Assembly (NCBI RefSeq): GCF_035825295.1
Contig: NZ_JAYMGI010000002.1
Coordinates: forward strand, 5,819,501 to 5,883,500
Direction of reading: 5' to 3'
Origin: Actinacidiphila sp. DG2A-62
Lineage (GTDB): Bacteria; Actinomycetota; Actinomycetes; Streptomycetales; Streptomycetaceae
Length of the DNA: 64,000 nt
The position numbers and the translations under genes were made by a program. The notes beneath the pieces are model-generated. The model was given only the letters and a program-made list of their open reading frames with translations, ran no database searches and was not told the origin of the DNA. This document shows, piece by piece, positions 17,094 through 25,753 of the stretch. Each line of letters opens with the position of its first letter. The stretch's first letter is position 1.

Positions 17094-18236
17094 CTACAAC
17101 CACCCGTTGCGCCGGAATCCCCGGTGGATCGCGTAGCAGATCGCGAGGATCGCGCAGAGCACCACCGGATAGCCGTACTTCCAGCGCAGCTCCGGCATGT
17201 GGTCGAAGTTCATGCCGTAGACGCCGGTGATCATCGTCGGCACCGCCAGGATCGCCGCCCACGCGGTGATCTTGCGCATGTCCTCGTTCTGGACGACCGT
17301 CGCCTGCGCGAGGTTGGCCTGGAGAATCGAGTTGAGCAGGTCGTCGAAGCCGGTGACCTGCTCGTGCACGCGGGCCACGTGGTCGGCGACGTCGCGGAAG
17401 TACTTCTGGATCTCCGGGTCGATCAGCCGCATCGGCCGCTCGCCGAGCACCTGCATCGGCCGCAGCAGCGGCGACACCGCCCGCTTGAACTCCAGGACCT
17501 CGCGCTTGAGTTGGTAGATCCGCCCCGCGTCGCCGCCGCGGGACGCCTTGCCGGGTCCGCCGCTGTTGCCCGCGGAGAAGACGTCGATCTCGACGTCGTC
17601 GATGTCGTCCTGGACCGCCTCGGTGACCGCGAGGTAGTCATCCACCACCTGGTCGGCGATCGCGTGGAGCACCGCGGAGGGGCCCTTGGCCAGCAGCTCC
17701 GGGTCGCCCTCCAGCCGGTGCCGCAGCGCCCGCAGCGAGCCGTGGCCGCCGTGCCGGACGGTGATGACGAAGTACCGGCCGGTGAAGACCATCACCTCGC
17801 CGCTCTCCACCACCTCGCTGGTGGAGGTGAGTTCGGCGTGCTCGACGTAGCGGATCGTCTTGAAGACGGTGAACAGCGAGTCGTCGTAGCGCTCCAGCTT
17901 CGGCCGCTGGTGGGCGTGCACCGCGTCCTCGACGGCCAGCGGGTGCAGGCCGAACTCCTCGGCGATGCCCGCGAACTCCTGCTCGGTGGGCTCGTGCAGA
18001 CCGATCCACACGAAGCCGTCGCTGCCGTCGCAGCTCTCGGCCGGCCGCCCGCGGCGTACCGTCCGCAGCGCCTCGCGCAGCCCCGAGCTGTCGCAGCGGA
18101 CCCCGTCGCGGTACACCGCGCAGTCCACCACGGCACTGGATGCGGCGATGTCCTGGGCCGGGCCGTAGTCGTACGAAGCGGTGGACTTGCGCAGCGCCGG
18201 GCGGACGACTGCGCGCAGATCACGGATCATCGACAT
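17094..18236 (-). CDS. corA: CorA-family magnesium/cobalt transporter
   Basis: 380 residues from ATG 18236, with AAGGAG upstream in the transcript; the 14-residue longer reading lacks a ribosome site. A cytoplasmic alpha/beta domain (1-250) is followed by a long helix and two C-terminal transmembrane helices. The pore signature YGMNFDHMPEL lies in the loop between them (GMN is diagnostic). The terminal GFRRNGWL is basic. CorA pentamers import Mg2+, gated by intracellular Mg2+. A 20-codon upstream ORF with a strong ribosome site precedes it on the same strand. It is the counterpart of M. tuberculosis Rv1239c. Confidence 0.93.
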   Translation of the reverse strand: MSMIRDLRAVVRPALRKSTASYDYGPAQDIAASSAVVDCAVYRDGVRCDSSGLREALRTVRRGRPAESCDGSDGFVWIGLHEPTEQEFAGIAEEFGLHPLAVEDAVHAHQRPKLERYDDSLFTVFKTIRYVEHAELTSTSEVVESGEVMVFTGRYFVITVRHGGHGSLRALRHRLEGDPELLAKGPSAVLHAIADQVVDDYLAVTEAVQDDIDDVEIDVFSAGNSGGPGKASRGGDAGRIYQLKREVLEFKRAVSPLLRPMQVLGERPMRLIDPEIQKYFRDVADHVARVHEQVTGFDDLLNSILQANLAQATVVQNEDMRKITAWAAILAVPTMITGVYGMNFDHMPELRWKYGYPVVLCAILAICYAIHRGFRRNGWL

Positions 18237-18451
18237 GGCAAGCTCCTTCACGGACTGGCCGACGGCAACACGCCGCACTGGATTGCTGGTGGGGGGTGGC
18301 TGATCGCCATTGATCGCCGGTCGATCGCCAGGCAGTCCAGCAAGCTCCTCCGACGCGCGGCACTGCTCGCGCGGGTTCCCGGGAGCCCGGGGTTCACAGC
18401 AGGAGAATCCCGCGTTTCACGGTCCGGGGACCGGGTATGGAACGCGGAGGC

Positions 18452-18514
18452 TCAGACCGCGGAAGGGCGCCACGTGGAGGAGCTGCCGGTACTGCACGGT
18501 CGACTTCGATCCAT
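18452..18514 (-). CDS. short upstream ORF before corA, possible leader peptide
   Basis: ATG 18514 is preceded by GGAGGAGGTGGGACTGAC and opens 20 codons (MDRSRPCSTGSSSTWRPSAV), ending at 18452. This is 215 bases upstream of corA on the same strand. The ribosome site is far better than chance and the peptide is rich in Ser/Pro/Arg. Short leaders control Mg2+ transporter genes in other bacteria (mgtL before mgtA), so a similar role is possible. No homologue is claimed. Confidence 0.4.
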   Translation of the reverse strand: MDRSRPCSTGSSSTWRPSAV

Positions 18515-18628
18515 GTCAGTCCCACCTCCTCCGGCCGTTCCCCGCTGAGGGATGACGTTGTGTGAACGCTCCACCTTAGCAAGACGGTGGAGCGCCGCCG
18601 TCGCGCTTTGCCGCTTCCATACGCGTTC

Positions 18629-18634
18629 TATGCT
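18629..18634 (+). promoter_or_regulatory. -10 element of a probable leaderless promoter
   Basis: TATGCT ends six bases before ATG 18641; no Shine-Dalgarno sequence is present. Confidence 0.5.
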
Positions 18635-18640
18635 CGCGGC

Positions 18641-19234
18641 ATGATCCGATCGGCCGATCTGCCCGCCCTGGTCGAGGAGCGGCTGTGCTCCGTCTTCGGC
18701 CCGCCCGACGCCCGCGCCGCGGTCACCTTCGTCGGCGCCGACCGCATCGAGGTGCTCCGCTTCGCCGACGGCGACCTGCTGCGCTACGCCACGCTGGGCA
18801 TGTCCGCCCAGCCCATGGCCGACCCGCTGGCCACCGCCGTCGACCCGGTCCGCGGTCCGCGCGCCGAACTGCTGCTGAGCGTACGGGCCGGGGCCGTCGA
18901 CACCGCGGGCGTGCTCAGACCGCTGGCCGTGCTGGCCGCGTCGCCGCAGGTGGAGGGTGTCGTGGTGGCGCCCGGCAACTCCCTGGACGTCGGCGAGCCG
19001 CTGTGGCCGGGCGCGCCGTTCTCCGCGGTGCTCGTCGGCGAGGGCGGCGGGCTGGTCGACGACCTGGTCCTGGCGGAGCCCATGGACCCGGTCCGCTTCC
19101 TGCCGCTGCTGCCGATGACCGCGAACGAGGCCGCGTGGAAGCGGGTGCGGGGTGCGGCGGCCCTCCAGGAGCGCTGGCTCGCCGCGGGCACGGACCTGCG
19201 CGATCCGCTGCGGGGGTCCGTGGCGCTGGACTAG
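18641..19234 (+). CDS. suppressor-of-fused (SUFU) domain-like protein
   Basis: 197 residues from ATG 18641, positioned directly after a leaderless-type -10. The single domain has the SUFU-like layout: LRYATLGMSAQPM, RAELLLSVRAG and GVLRPLAVLAASPQVEGVVVAPGN (read in parts). It closes with PFSAVLVGEGG, VRFLPLLPMTANEAAWKRVRG and a short helix. Bacterial SUFU proteins are often linked to immunity or regulation, but this one stands beside housekeeping genes. The role is unknown. Confidence 0.75.
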   Translation: MIRSADLPALVEERLCSVFGPPDARAAVTFVGADRIEVLRFADGDLLRYATLGMSAQPMADPLATAVDPVRGPRAELLLSVRAGAVDTAGVLRPLAVLAASPQVEGVVVAPGNSLDVGEPLWPGAPFSAVLVGEGGGLVDDLVLAEPMDPVRFLPLLPMTANEAAWKRVRGAAALQERWLAAGTDLRDPLRGSVALD

Positions 19235-19242
19235 GGCGTGTC

Positions 19243-19310
19243 GGGGCCTTGTCGCGGCCTGGTCGGGGCCTTGGCCGGGGCCTTGTCGCGGCCTGGTCGG
19301 GGCCTGTGGG
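19243..19310. repeat. 34-bp tandem duplication
   Basis: GGGGCCTTGTCGCGGCCTGG occurs at 19243 and again at 19277, between the SUFU and DUF6758 genes. It is G/C-rich and non-coding. Confidence 0.6.
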
Positions 19311-19442
19311 GCCTGTGCGACGGCCGCGCTCGGGGACGCTTGCCGGACCCGCGGGAGCGTCCGCCGGACCCGTGCGCGGAGGCGGGCCCGGACGGGTGAT
19401 CGTCCTTGACGCGGGCAGGGGCCAGGAGGACCGTTGAACCTT

Positions 19443-20077
19443 ATGAGGGGCGAACCCAGGTGCCCGAAGTGCGGAGGCAGGGTCCGCGCGCCCGGACTCT
19501 TCGCCGACACCTGGCAGTGCGCCGTCCACGGCGCCGTGCACCCGCTCCAGCCGGTGGTGCCCCCCAGCGTCGAGGCGCTCGGCGTCGTCGTGAACCGCTC
19601 CCGGGTGCCGGTGTGGATGCCCTGGCCGCTCCCGGTCGGCTGGCTCTTCTCCGGCGTCGCGTCGGTGGGCGACGACCGCAGCGGGGGCCGCGCGACCGCC
19701 GTCACCTGCTCGGGACCCGGACCGCTCGGCGGGCCGGGGAGCTGATGCTGATCGCCGAGGAGCTGGGGGTCGGGCTCGGCGCCCGTTACGCCGGCATCGA
19801 GGGCCCCGACCCCGGCCCGGCGATGTGCCTGGACCGGCCCGCCCACGCCAAGGTCCTCGCCGCCGGGCGGCCCACGCCGCTGTGGCACGTGGACGGCGCC
19901 CCGGACGACCGCGTCGTCTTCGCGGGCGAGGCGCGCGGCCTGTGGCTGTGGGCGGTGGTCTGGCCGGAGGAGACCGGCCTGCTGATGTACGACGAGCTGG
20001 TCCTCACCGATCTGCGCGACGCCGGCGCGGAGGTCGACCTGCTGCCGTGCGGAGCGTTGTCGCCGCGCCTGCTGTAA
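19443..20077 (+). pseudogene. DUF6758 family protein, interrupted by a -1 frameshift
   Basis: About 211 residues if repaired. The first frame starts MRGEPRCPKCGGRVRAPG, a CxxC zinc-ribbon beginning, and runs to CSGPGPLGG. It is interrupted at the G-run 19736-19739. The next frame continues GELMLIAEELGVGLGARYAG, then VVWPEETGLLMYDELVLTDL to the end. One added G restores a typical actinobacterial DUF6758 protein. ATG 19443 is 13 bases after AGGAGG; TTG 19434 in the same frame is an alternative at 4 bases. The function is unknown. The same neighbours (SUFU protein, PHP enzyme, MarC) occur with it in Streptomyces. Confidence 0.7.
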
Positions 20078-20167
20078 CTGCGGCGGGGGGGGGGCGGCCG
20101 GGGCAGCGGGGCGGGTGAGCGTCCGGGGCGGGGCGCGACCGGACGAGGCCCCGCCGGCCCGTGGCGT

Positions 20168-20173
20168 TATGCT
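20168..20173 (+). promoter_or_regulatory. -10 element upstream of the PHP gene
   Basis: TATGCT, about 62 bases before the GTG start of the PHP phosphoesterase gene. A G10 run lies further upstream, near 20084. Confidence 0.4.
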
Positions 20174-20235
20174 GGCCGGGCGCGGGCCGGGCCCGCCTTT
20201 CCCGTCCCGCCGTCCCCCGTCAACGGAGTGCCCTC

Positions 20236-21093
20236 GTGCGAATCGACCTGCACACGCACTCCACCGCGTCGGACGGCACGGACACCCCCGCCGATCTCGT
20301 ACGGGCCGCCGCCGCGGCCGGGCTCGACGTCGTCGCGCTCACCGACCACGACACCGTCGCCGGCCACGCCGAGGCGGCCCGCGCCCTGCCCGCGCTGGAC
20401 CGGCCGCTGACCCTGGTCACCGGGGCCGAGCTGTCCTGCCGGATCGACGGCACGAGCATGCACATGCTCGCGTACCTCTTCGACCCCGCGGACCAGGACC
20501 TGCACCGCGCCCGCGAACTCGTCCGCGACGACCGGGTGCCGCGCGCGCAGGCCATGATCGCCAAGCTGCGCGACCTCGGCGTGCCGGTGACCTGGGAGCA
20601 GGTGGCCGCGATCGCCGGCGACGGCTCGGTCGGCCTGCCGCACATCGCCGCCGCCCTGGTCGACCTGGGCGTGGTGCCCTCGGTCTCCGACGCGTTCACG
20701 CCGCAGTGGCTGGCCGACGGCGGTCGCGCGTACGCGCCCAAGCACGAGCTGGACCCGTTCGAGGCGGTGCGCCTGGTCAAGGCCGCGGGCGGCGTCACCG
20801 TCTTCGCGCACCCCGGCGCGAGCAAGCGCGGCGCGACCGTGCCCGACCCGGTGATCGCGGAGCTGGTCGCCGCCGGGCTCGACGGCCTGGAGGTCGACCA
20901 CGTCGACCACGACGCGCCGACCCGGGACCGGCTGCGGGCGCTGGCGAAGGACACCGGCGCGCTGGTCACCGGCTCCAGCGACTACCACGGCACCCGCAAG
21001 ACCGTACGGCTGGGGGAGTGCGTCACCGACCCCGAGGTCTATGTGGAGATCGCCCGCCGCGCGACCGGCGCGCAGCCCATCTCCGCGGTCTAG
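20236..21093 (+). CDS. PHP-domain phosphoesterase (TrpH/RNase AM-like)
   Basis: 285 residues, GTG 20236 with CGGAG seven bases upstream. The PHP metal-binding motifs are complete: DLHTHSTASDG, LTDHDTVAG, GAELSCR, HPGASKRG, DGLEVDHVDHD and the last GSSDYHG. This set matches the TrpH family, which cleaves 3'-phosphoadenosine 5'-phosphate or trims RNA 5' ends using a trinuclear metal site. The extra arm at about 85-160 is the usual insert. It is a cytoplasmic enzyme and is followed by marC on the same strand. Confidence 0.87.
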   Translation: MRIDLHTHSTASDGTDTPADLVRAAAAAGLDVVALTDHDTVAGHAEAARALPALDRPLTLVTGAELSCRIDGTSMHMLAYLFDPADQDLHRARELVRDDRVPRAQAMIAKLRDLGVPVTWEQVAAIAGDGSVGLPHIAAALVDLGVVPSVSDAFTPQWLADGGRAYAPKHELDPFEAVRLVKAAGGVTVFAHPGASKRGATVPDPVIAELVAAGLDGLEVDHVDHDAPTRDRLRALAKDTGALVTGSSDYHGTRKTVRLGECVTDPEVYVEIARRATGAQPISAV

Positions 21094-21119
21094 CGCCCCC
21101 GCCTCCGCCCCTTCTCCGC

Positions 21120-21147
21120 ATCCCCGCCCCCGCCCCCGCCCCCGCCT
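21120..21147. repeat. six-base (CCCCCG)n tandem tract
   Basis: Runs of five C separated by single G recur about four times between the PHP and marC genes. The complementary strand has four or more G5 runs, as required for a G-quadruplex. Confidence 0.5.
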
Positions 21148-21247
21148 CCACCGGCGCACCGCCGGCCCCAGCCTGTCCCCGCGCCACCGCGCACCCACCC
21201 CACCCCGCTGCCACCGGGGCGCTCACCCCCGTCCGGAAAGACTCGCC

Positions 21248-21856
21248 ATGTTCGACCTCACGCTGTTCGGCTCCGTGTTCGTCACGCTGTTCGTGATCAT
21301 GGACCCGCCCGGGATCACGCCGATCTTCCTGGCGCTGACCTCGGGCCGCGCCACGAAGGTGCAGCGGCGGATGGCCTGGCAGGCCGCGTCCGTCGCGCTC
21401 GCGGTGATCACCGTGTTCGGCATCTGCGGCCAGCAGATCCTGGACTACCTGCACGTGTCGGTGCCCGCGCTGCGGGTGGCCGGCGGCCTGCTGCTCCTGC
21501 TGATCGCCCTCGACCTGCTCACCGGCAAGGCGGAGGAGCCGACCCAGACCAAGGACGTCAACGTCGCGCTGGTCCCCCTCGGCATGCCCCTGCTGGCCGG
21601 CCCCGGCGCGATCGTCACCGTGATCCTCGCCGTCCAGCACGCCGACGGCTTCGCCGCGCAGACCTCGGTCTGGCTGGCCATCATCGCGATGCACGCGGTC
21701 CTCTGGCTGACGATGCGCTACTCGCTGGCGATCATCCGCCTGATCAAGGAGGGCGGCGTCGTCCTCGTCACCCGCCTGTCCGGCATGCTGCTGTCCGCCA
21801 TCGCCGTCCAGTCCGTGGCCAACGGAATCTTCGGCTTCGTCCACGGCGAGGGCTGA
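21248..21856 (+). CDS. MarC-family integral membrane protein
   Basis: 202 residues, ATG 21248 with GGAAAG upstream. Six hydrophobic helices follow the MarC pattern, with the signature MDPPGITPIFLALT near residue 18 and GMPLLAGPGAIVTVI in the second half. The family was once thought to confer multiple antibiotic resistance, but that was withdrawn and the transport role is unresolved. It ends just before a tandem GGAAACGG stretch and a strong terminator. Confidence 0.88.
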   Translation: MFDLTLFGSVFVTLFVIMDPPGITPIFLALTSGRATKVQRRMAWQAASVALAVITVFGICGQQILDYLHVSVPALRVAGGLLLLLIALDLLTGKAEEPTQTKDVNVALVPLGMPLLAGPGAIVTVILAVQHADGFAAQTSVWLAIIAMHAVLWLTMRYSLAIIRLIKEGGVVLVTRLSGMLLSAIAVQSVANGIFGFVHGEG

Positions 21857-21931
21857 GCGGCCCCCGGGAAACGGCCCCGGCGAAACGGCCCCGGGGAAAC
21901 GGCTCCGGGAAACGGCGCCGGGGATGCGAAA

Positions 21932-21962
21932 GCGCCCCGTACGTCCTTGCTGTACGGGGCGC
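21932..21962 (+). terminator. terminator hairpin after marC
   Basis: An 11-bp perfect stem, GCGCCCCGTAC with GTACGGGGCGC, and a 9-base loop. It is preceded by three or four repeats of GGGAAACGGC (about 21866-21920). Confidence 0.75.
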
Positions 21963-22013
21963 CGTTGCGTGCGCCCGCGCGGGCGGTCGGGCCGCCGCGC
22001 GGAAGCCTTGGGG

Positions 22014-22154
22014 TCAGTCCGCGGGGCGGATGAGGATGCGCTGACCCAGTGCTGCGGCCTGCTGCACCATCTCGTCTACCGCGGAGGCGTCCACGACGGT
22101 GCTGTCCACAGCGTTGCCGTCGGCGTCGTCCAGTCGGAGGATCTCAAAGCGCAT
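22014..22154 (-). CDS. 46-residue conserved small protein
   Basis: ATG 22154 has GAAGGGAGAAGCCCC upstream in the transcript. The product begins MRFEILRLDDADGNAVDSTV, continues with VVDASAVDEMVQQAAALGQR, and ends RILIRPAD. The layout (beta strand, short helix, beta strand) resembles tiny soluble proteins often seen in Streptomyces, and the codon use is typical of real genes here. It is flanked by the marC terminator and an A/T-rich stretch (22195-22255) that likely contains its promoter. The function is unknown. Confidence 0.75.
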   Translation of the reverse strand: MRFEILRLDDADGNAVDSTVVDASAVDEMVQQAAALGQRILIRPAD

Positions 22155-22247
22155 GGGGCTTCTCCCTTCGTCGCGCGTTACATGTGTGGTCAACGAACAC
22201 CCCCTTCTAACTATTCCTTACGCTAAAGAAAAACTTCTTGCCCTGAA

Positions 22248-23222
22248 CTACTTACCGGTAACGTCACCGGTGGCCCGCGGATCGCCGGCGGTGTCCCGGT
22301 CCGCGCCGGGGGCGGCGCCGCGGTGCGCGTCGGTCCAGAACGCGGCCAGCGCGGCGGCCGTCTGCGCGGGACGCTCGGCGTTCGGCGAGTGCTCGGCGCC
22401 CTCGATCACCACACGCCGGGCGCCCAGGCGCACCGCCATCTCGTCCAACTCCGGGACCGGCCACGCGTAATCCACCTGGCCGGAGAGTACGAGCTTCGGC
22501 AACGGTACGGCGGCGAGTTCGCCCACCCGGTCCGGTTCGGTCATCAACTGGCGCGCGGTGGCGATCAACTGCTCGGGGACCGTGGTCACCCAGCGGCGGT
22601 GCAGGAACTCCTGGAGCCCCGCCGGCTCGTCCGGGCCCGCGTCGCCGGCGTCGCCCGCCCCGCCGGCCTCGCCGGCCTCACCGTCCATGGACCGCAGCAT
22701 CCGCCACGCGGTCTCCATGTCCGTGGTCGGCAGGAAGTCGATGGCCAGCTGGGTGCGGACCTGCTGCTCGGCGCTGATCGCCGCGGGGCCGGAACTCATC
22801 AGGGTCAGCGAGGCCCAGGGGCCGCGGCCGGGTTCCTCCAGCACCGCGGCCCGCACGATGTGGCCGCCCAGCGAGTGGCCGAGCAGGTGCACGGGGTGCT
22901 CCGGCGTCGCGCCGATCGCCGCGGCGACCGCGCGCACGTCGGCGGCCAGCTCCTTCTGCGCGTACGCCGCTTCGTCGCGCGGGCCGGACGTCTCGTGCTG
23001 GCCGCGGCCGTCGATCGCGACCACGCGGAAGCCCGCGGCGGCGAGGGGGGCGAGGAGGTCGAGGAAGTCCTCCTTGCTCCCGGTGAACCCCGGCACCAGC
23101 AGCGCGGTGCCGGCGGGGCGCCCCGCCGGGCGCGCCTCCAGCGCGGCGAAGGCGCCGCGTGCGGTGGTCAGCTCGTACGACGCCGCGTTGTCCGGCAGCG
23201 TCAGCCTTTTCGGTCGGCTCAT
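22248..23222 (-). CDS. alpha/beta hydrolase
   Basis: 324 residues. The fold is standard: LLVPGFTGSKEDFLDLL at the oxyanion strand, VVAIDGRGQHETSG, nucleophile elbow HLLGHSLGGHIV, late acid near SGQVDYAWP, and catalytic His in EGAEHSPNAERP. A Gly/Ala/Asp-rich insert lies at about residues 180-200. It is a cytoplasmic enzyme by lack of a signal peptide. The lid is short, so it may be an esterase or peptidase-like hydrolase of small substrates. It is probably transcribed alone. Confidence 0.85.
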   Translation of the reverse strand: MSRPKRLTLPDNAASYELTTARGAFAALEARPAGRPAGTALLVPGFTGSKEDFLDLLAPLAAAGFRVVAIDGRGQHETSGPRDEAAYAQKELAADVRAVAAAIGATPEHPVHLLGHSLGGHIVRAAVLEEPGRGPWASLTLMSSGPAAISAEQQVRTQLAIDFLPTTDMETAWRMLRSMDGEAGEAGGAGDAGDAGPDEPAGLQEFLHRRWVTTVPEQLIATARQLMTEPDRVGELAAVPLPKLVLSGQVDYAWPVPELDEMAVRLGARRVVIEGAEHSPNAERPAQTAAALAAFWTDAHRGAAPGADRDTAGDPRATGDVTGK

Positions 23223-23299
23223 GCGGGAAGGCTACGCGCCGCGTATGTCCCCCACGTTGCGCTCACGCTCGGCGTCGGTACATCAGGGCCCGGCCCCTC

Positions 23300-23484
23300 T
23301 CCGTCAGCTCAGCGCTGGGCGGTGCCTCAGCGCTGGGCGGTGCGCCCCGGGGGGCGCGGCGAGACGCTTCCCAGACTCCGTCCGGGAGGGGGTGTTCGGA
23401 TCCGGTCCGGACCTCCCCAGAGCTTCGCCTGGGAGGTACCCCCAGCCGGAGGGGGGCTGAGCGCGCAGTTCCCCGCGCCCCTGA
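23300..23484. repeat. repeat-rich gap with REP-like core
   Basis: The 385-base gap between the hydrolase and DEAD-box genes holds a 17-18-bp tandem pair (CTCAGCGCTGGGCGGTG near 23308 and 23326). It also has a hairpin-forming stretch around 23408-23455 and the REP-like core GCAGTTCCCCGCGCCCCTGA (23465-23484). GCCGGCGCCGAGCGT appears twice, near 23489 and 23570. No coding signal was seen. Confidence 0.6.
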
Positions 23485-23607
23485 GGGCCGGCGCCGAGCG
23501 TCGTGCGGGGCGATGCCGGCGCGCCCGCGCGGCGCCGGCCGCATGTGGGACGCGGCCCCCGTCCCTGACGGCCGGCGCCGAGCGTTTTGTGGCTCAGCGC
23601 TCAGCGT

Positions 23608-25287
23608 TCAGCTCGGGTCGGAGGGGGCGGGGACGGCCGGCTTGCGGGTGCGGCGGCGGCGGGGGGTTTTCGGTGCCGCGTCGTCCGCCGAGGGGGCGGA
23701 GTCGGTAGCCGGCGCGGCGACCACGGCCTCGGGGACCGCCGCGGACTTGCGGGTCCGGGTCCGGCGGCGGGGAGCCTTCGGCGCGTCCTCGACCGAAGCC
23801 GAAGCCGAACCAGAACCGGAAGCCGCGGGCGACGACGCGGCCGGCACGGTCGCCGGGGCGTCGGACGCCTCGGGCGCGACCTCGGCCCCGCCGCGGGTGC
23901 GGCGCCGCTGCCGGGGCGTCCGGGTGCGCGCGGGCCGCTCCTGCACCGGCGCGGCCGCCTTGCGGCCGCCACGCCCGCGCCCGCCGCCCCCGCGCCCGCC
24001 GGTCTCGCCGAGGTCCTCGACCTCCTCCGCGTCCAGCCCCGCCCGGGTCCGCTCGGCCCGCGGCAGCACACCCTTCGTGCCCTCGGGGATGCCGAGCAAC
24101 TCGTACAGGTGCGGCGACGTGGAGTACGTCTCCTCCGGGTCGTTGAAGGTCAGCTCCAGCGCCTTGTTGATCAGCTGCCAGCGCGGGATGTCGTCCCAGT
24201 CGACCAGCGTGATCGCGGTGCCGGACGCGCCCGCCCGGCCGGTGCGGCCGATCCGGTGCAGGTAGGTCTTCTCGTCCTCGGGCGTCTGGTAGTTGATCAC
24301 GTGCGTGACGCCCTCGACGTCGATGCCGCGCGCCGCGACGTCCGTGCACACCAGCACGTCCACCTTGCCGTTGCGGAACGCCCGCAGCGCCTGCTCGCGC
24401 GCGCCCTGGCCGAGGTCGCCGTGCACCGCGCCGGCCGCGAAGCCGCGCTTCTCCAGCTGCTCGGCGACGTCCGCCGCGGTCCGCTTGGTGCGGCAGAAGA
24501 TCATCGCCAGCCCGCGGCCCTCGGCCTGCAGGATGCGCGCGACCAGCTCCGGCTTGTCCAGCGAGTGGGCGCGGAAGACGTGCTGCGTGGTGTTCGCCAC
24601 CGTCGCGCCCGTGTCGTCCGGCGCGGTGGCGCGGATGTGCGTGGGCTGCGACATGTAGCGGCGGGCCAGGCTGATGACCGCGCCCGGCATCGTCGCGGAG
24701 AACAGCATGGTCTGCCGGCGCACCGGCAGCATCGACATGATCTTCTCGACGTCCGGCAGGAAGCCGAGGTCGAGCATCTCGTCGGCCTCGTCCAGGACGA
24801 GGGTGCGCACGTGCTTGAGGTTGAGCTTCTTCTGCCCGGCCAGGTCCAGCAGCCGGCCGGGGGTGCCGACGACCACGTCGACGCCCTTCTTCAGCTGCTC
24901 GACCTGCGGCTCGTAGGCCCGGCCGCCGTAGATCGCGGCGACCCGGACGTTGCGCACCTTGCCCGCGGTGAGCAGGTCGTTGGTCACCTGCTGGCACAGC
25001 TCGCGGGTCGGCACGACGACGAGCGCCTGCGGGGCCTCGGTGAGCTGCTCGGGGGTGGCGCGGCCGGCCTCGACGTCGGCGCCGACGGTGACCCGTTCGA
25101 GCAGCGGCAGGCCGAAGCCGAGGGTCTTGCCGGTGCCGGTCTTGGCCTGGCCGATGACGTCGTTGCCCGCGAGGGCGACCGGGAGCGTCATTTCCTGGAT
25201 CGGGAAGGGAGTGGTGATGCCGACGGCCTCAAGGGCCTCGGCGGTCTCGGCGAGGATTCCCAGGCTGCGGAAAGTCGTGGTGGTCAG
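23608..25287 (-). CDS. DEAD-box ATP-dependent RNA helicase, RhlE type
   Basis: About 559 residues. Motifs in order: Q motif (FPIQEMTLP), AKTGTGKT (Walker A), PTRELCQQV, TPGRLLDL, DEADEML, SATMP, MIFCRTKRTA, DVAARGIDV, HRIGRTGRAG. The C-terminal 170 residues are a basic, Gly/Arg/Thr-rich tail with repeats of PRRRTRTRK, typical of RNA-binding tails. The start is uncertain. Homologues begin near TTTFRxLG, which here follows CTG 25287 with AGAGG upstream; TTG 25326 is the next canonical option but lacks a ribosome site. The orthologue by context is Rv3211. Confidence 0.88.
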   Translation of the reverse strand: MTTTTFRSLGILAETAEALEAVGITTPFPIQEMTLPVALAGNDVIGQAKTGTGKTLGFGLPLLERVTVGADVEAGRATPEQLTEAPQALVVVPTRELCQQVTNDLLTAGKVRNVRVAAIYGGRAYEPQVEQLKKGVDVVVGTPGRLLDLAGQKKLNLKHVRTLVLDEADEMLDLGFLPDVEKIMSMLPVRRQTMLFSATMPGAVISLARRYMSQPTHIRATAPDDTGATVANTTQHVFRAHSLDKPELVARILQAEGRGLAMIFCRTKRTAADVAEQLEKRGFAAGAVHGDLGQGAREQALRAFRNGKVDVLVCTDVAARGIDVEGVTHVINYQTPEDEKTYLHRIGRTGRAGASGTAITLVDWDDIPRWQLINKALELTFNDPEETYSTSPHLYELLGIPEGTKGVLPRAERTRAGLDAEEVEDLGETGGRGGGGRGRGGRKAAAPVQERPARTRTPRQRRRTRGGAEVAPEASDAPATVPAASSPAASGSGSASASVEDAPKAPRRRTRTRKSAAVPEAVVAAPATDSAPSADDAAPKTPRRRRTRKPAVPAPSDPS

Positions 25288-25753
25288 GATGTTGCCTCTT
25301 CTGTGAGACGCGGCACTGTGCGGCAAGGGGGGTCGAGCAGCCGGTACGCCGGAAGGAAACGGCGCCGGTCACTGACCGCGCAGAGATACGTACGGCCGTT
25401 GGGTGGCCGCGAAGCGCGGGACCGCTGCCCTCGCTCATGCCGCGAGTGGGCCCCTCCCGATGGCGGGAGGGCGGTCGGTTCGGAGCCGATCGGGCCACCG
25501 ACCGGGCATCCAGGTGCTGCACACGTCGCCCGCCGATGCGCCGGGACGCGCCACGGACGCGTCGGCTACCGACGGGTGCAATACCACTCTACCCCCGAAA
25601 CGCGTAGTTGCACCCGATCAAATGTTTCGTTCGGGACGTCGCCGACCCCGCGACCGGGTGTTCCCGGCTCCGCGACCTGGTCGTACGGCCGTCGCGCCGA
25701 CCGTGTCCCCGCCCCCGGCCCGGGCGTGGCCGGACTTGGCTATTGTGCGCAGC
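25288..25753. other. divergent intergenic region, possible long 5' leader of the helicase
   Basis: 466 bases between the divergent helicase and ferritin-like genes. It holds a CCCTCCCG/CGGGAGGG hairpin (25452-25471) on the helicase side and the leaderless promoter TATTGT (25741) of the rightward gene. I see no coding signal. Long structured leaders are common for autoregulated RNA helicases. Confidence 0.4.
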
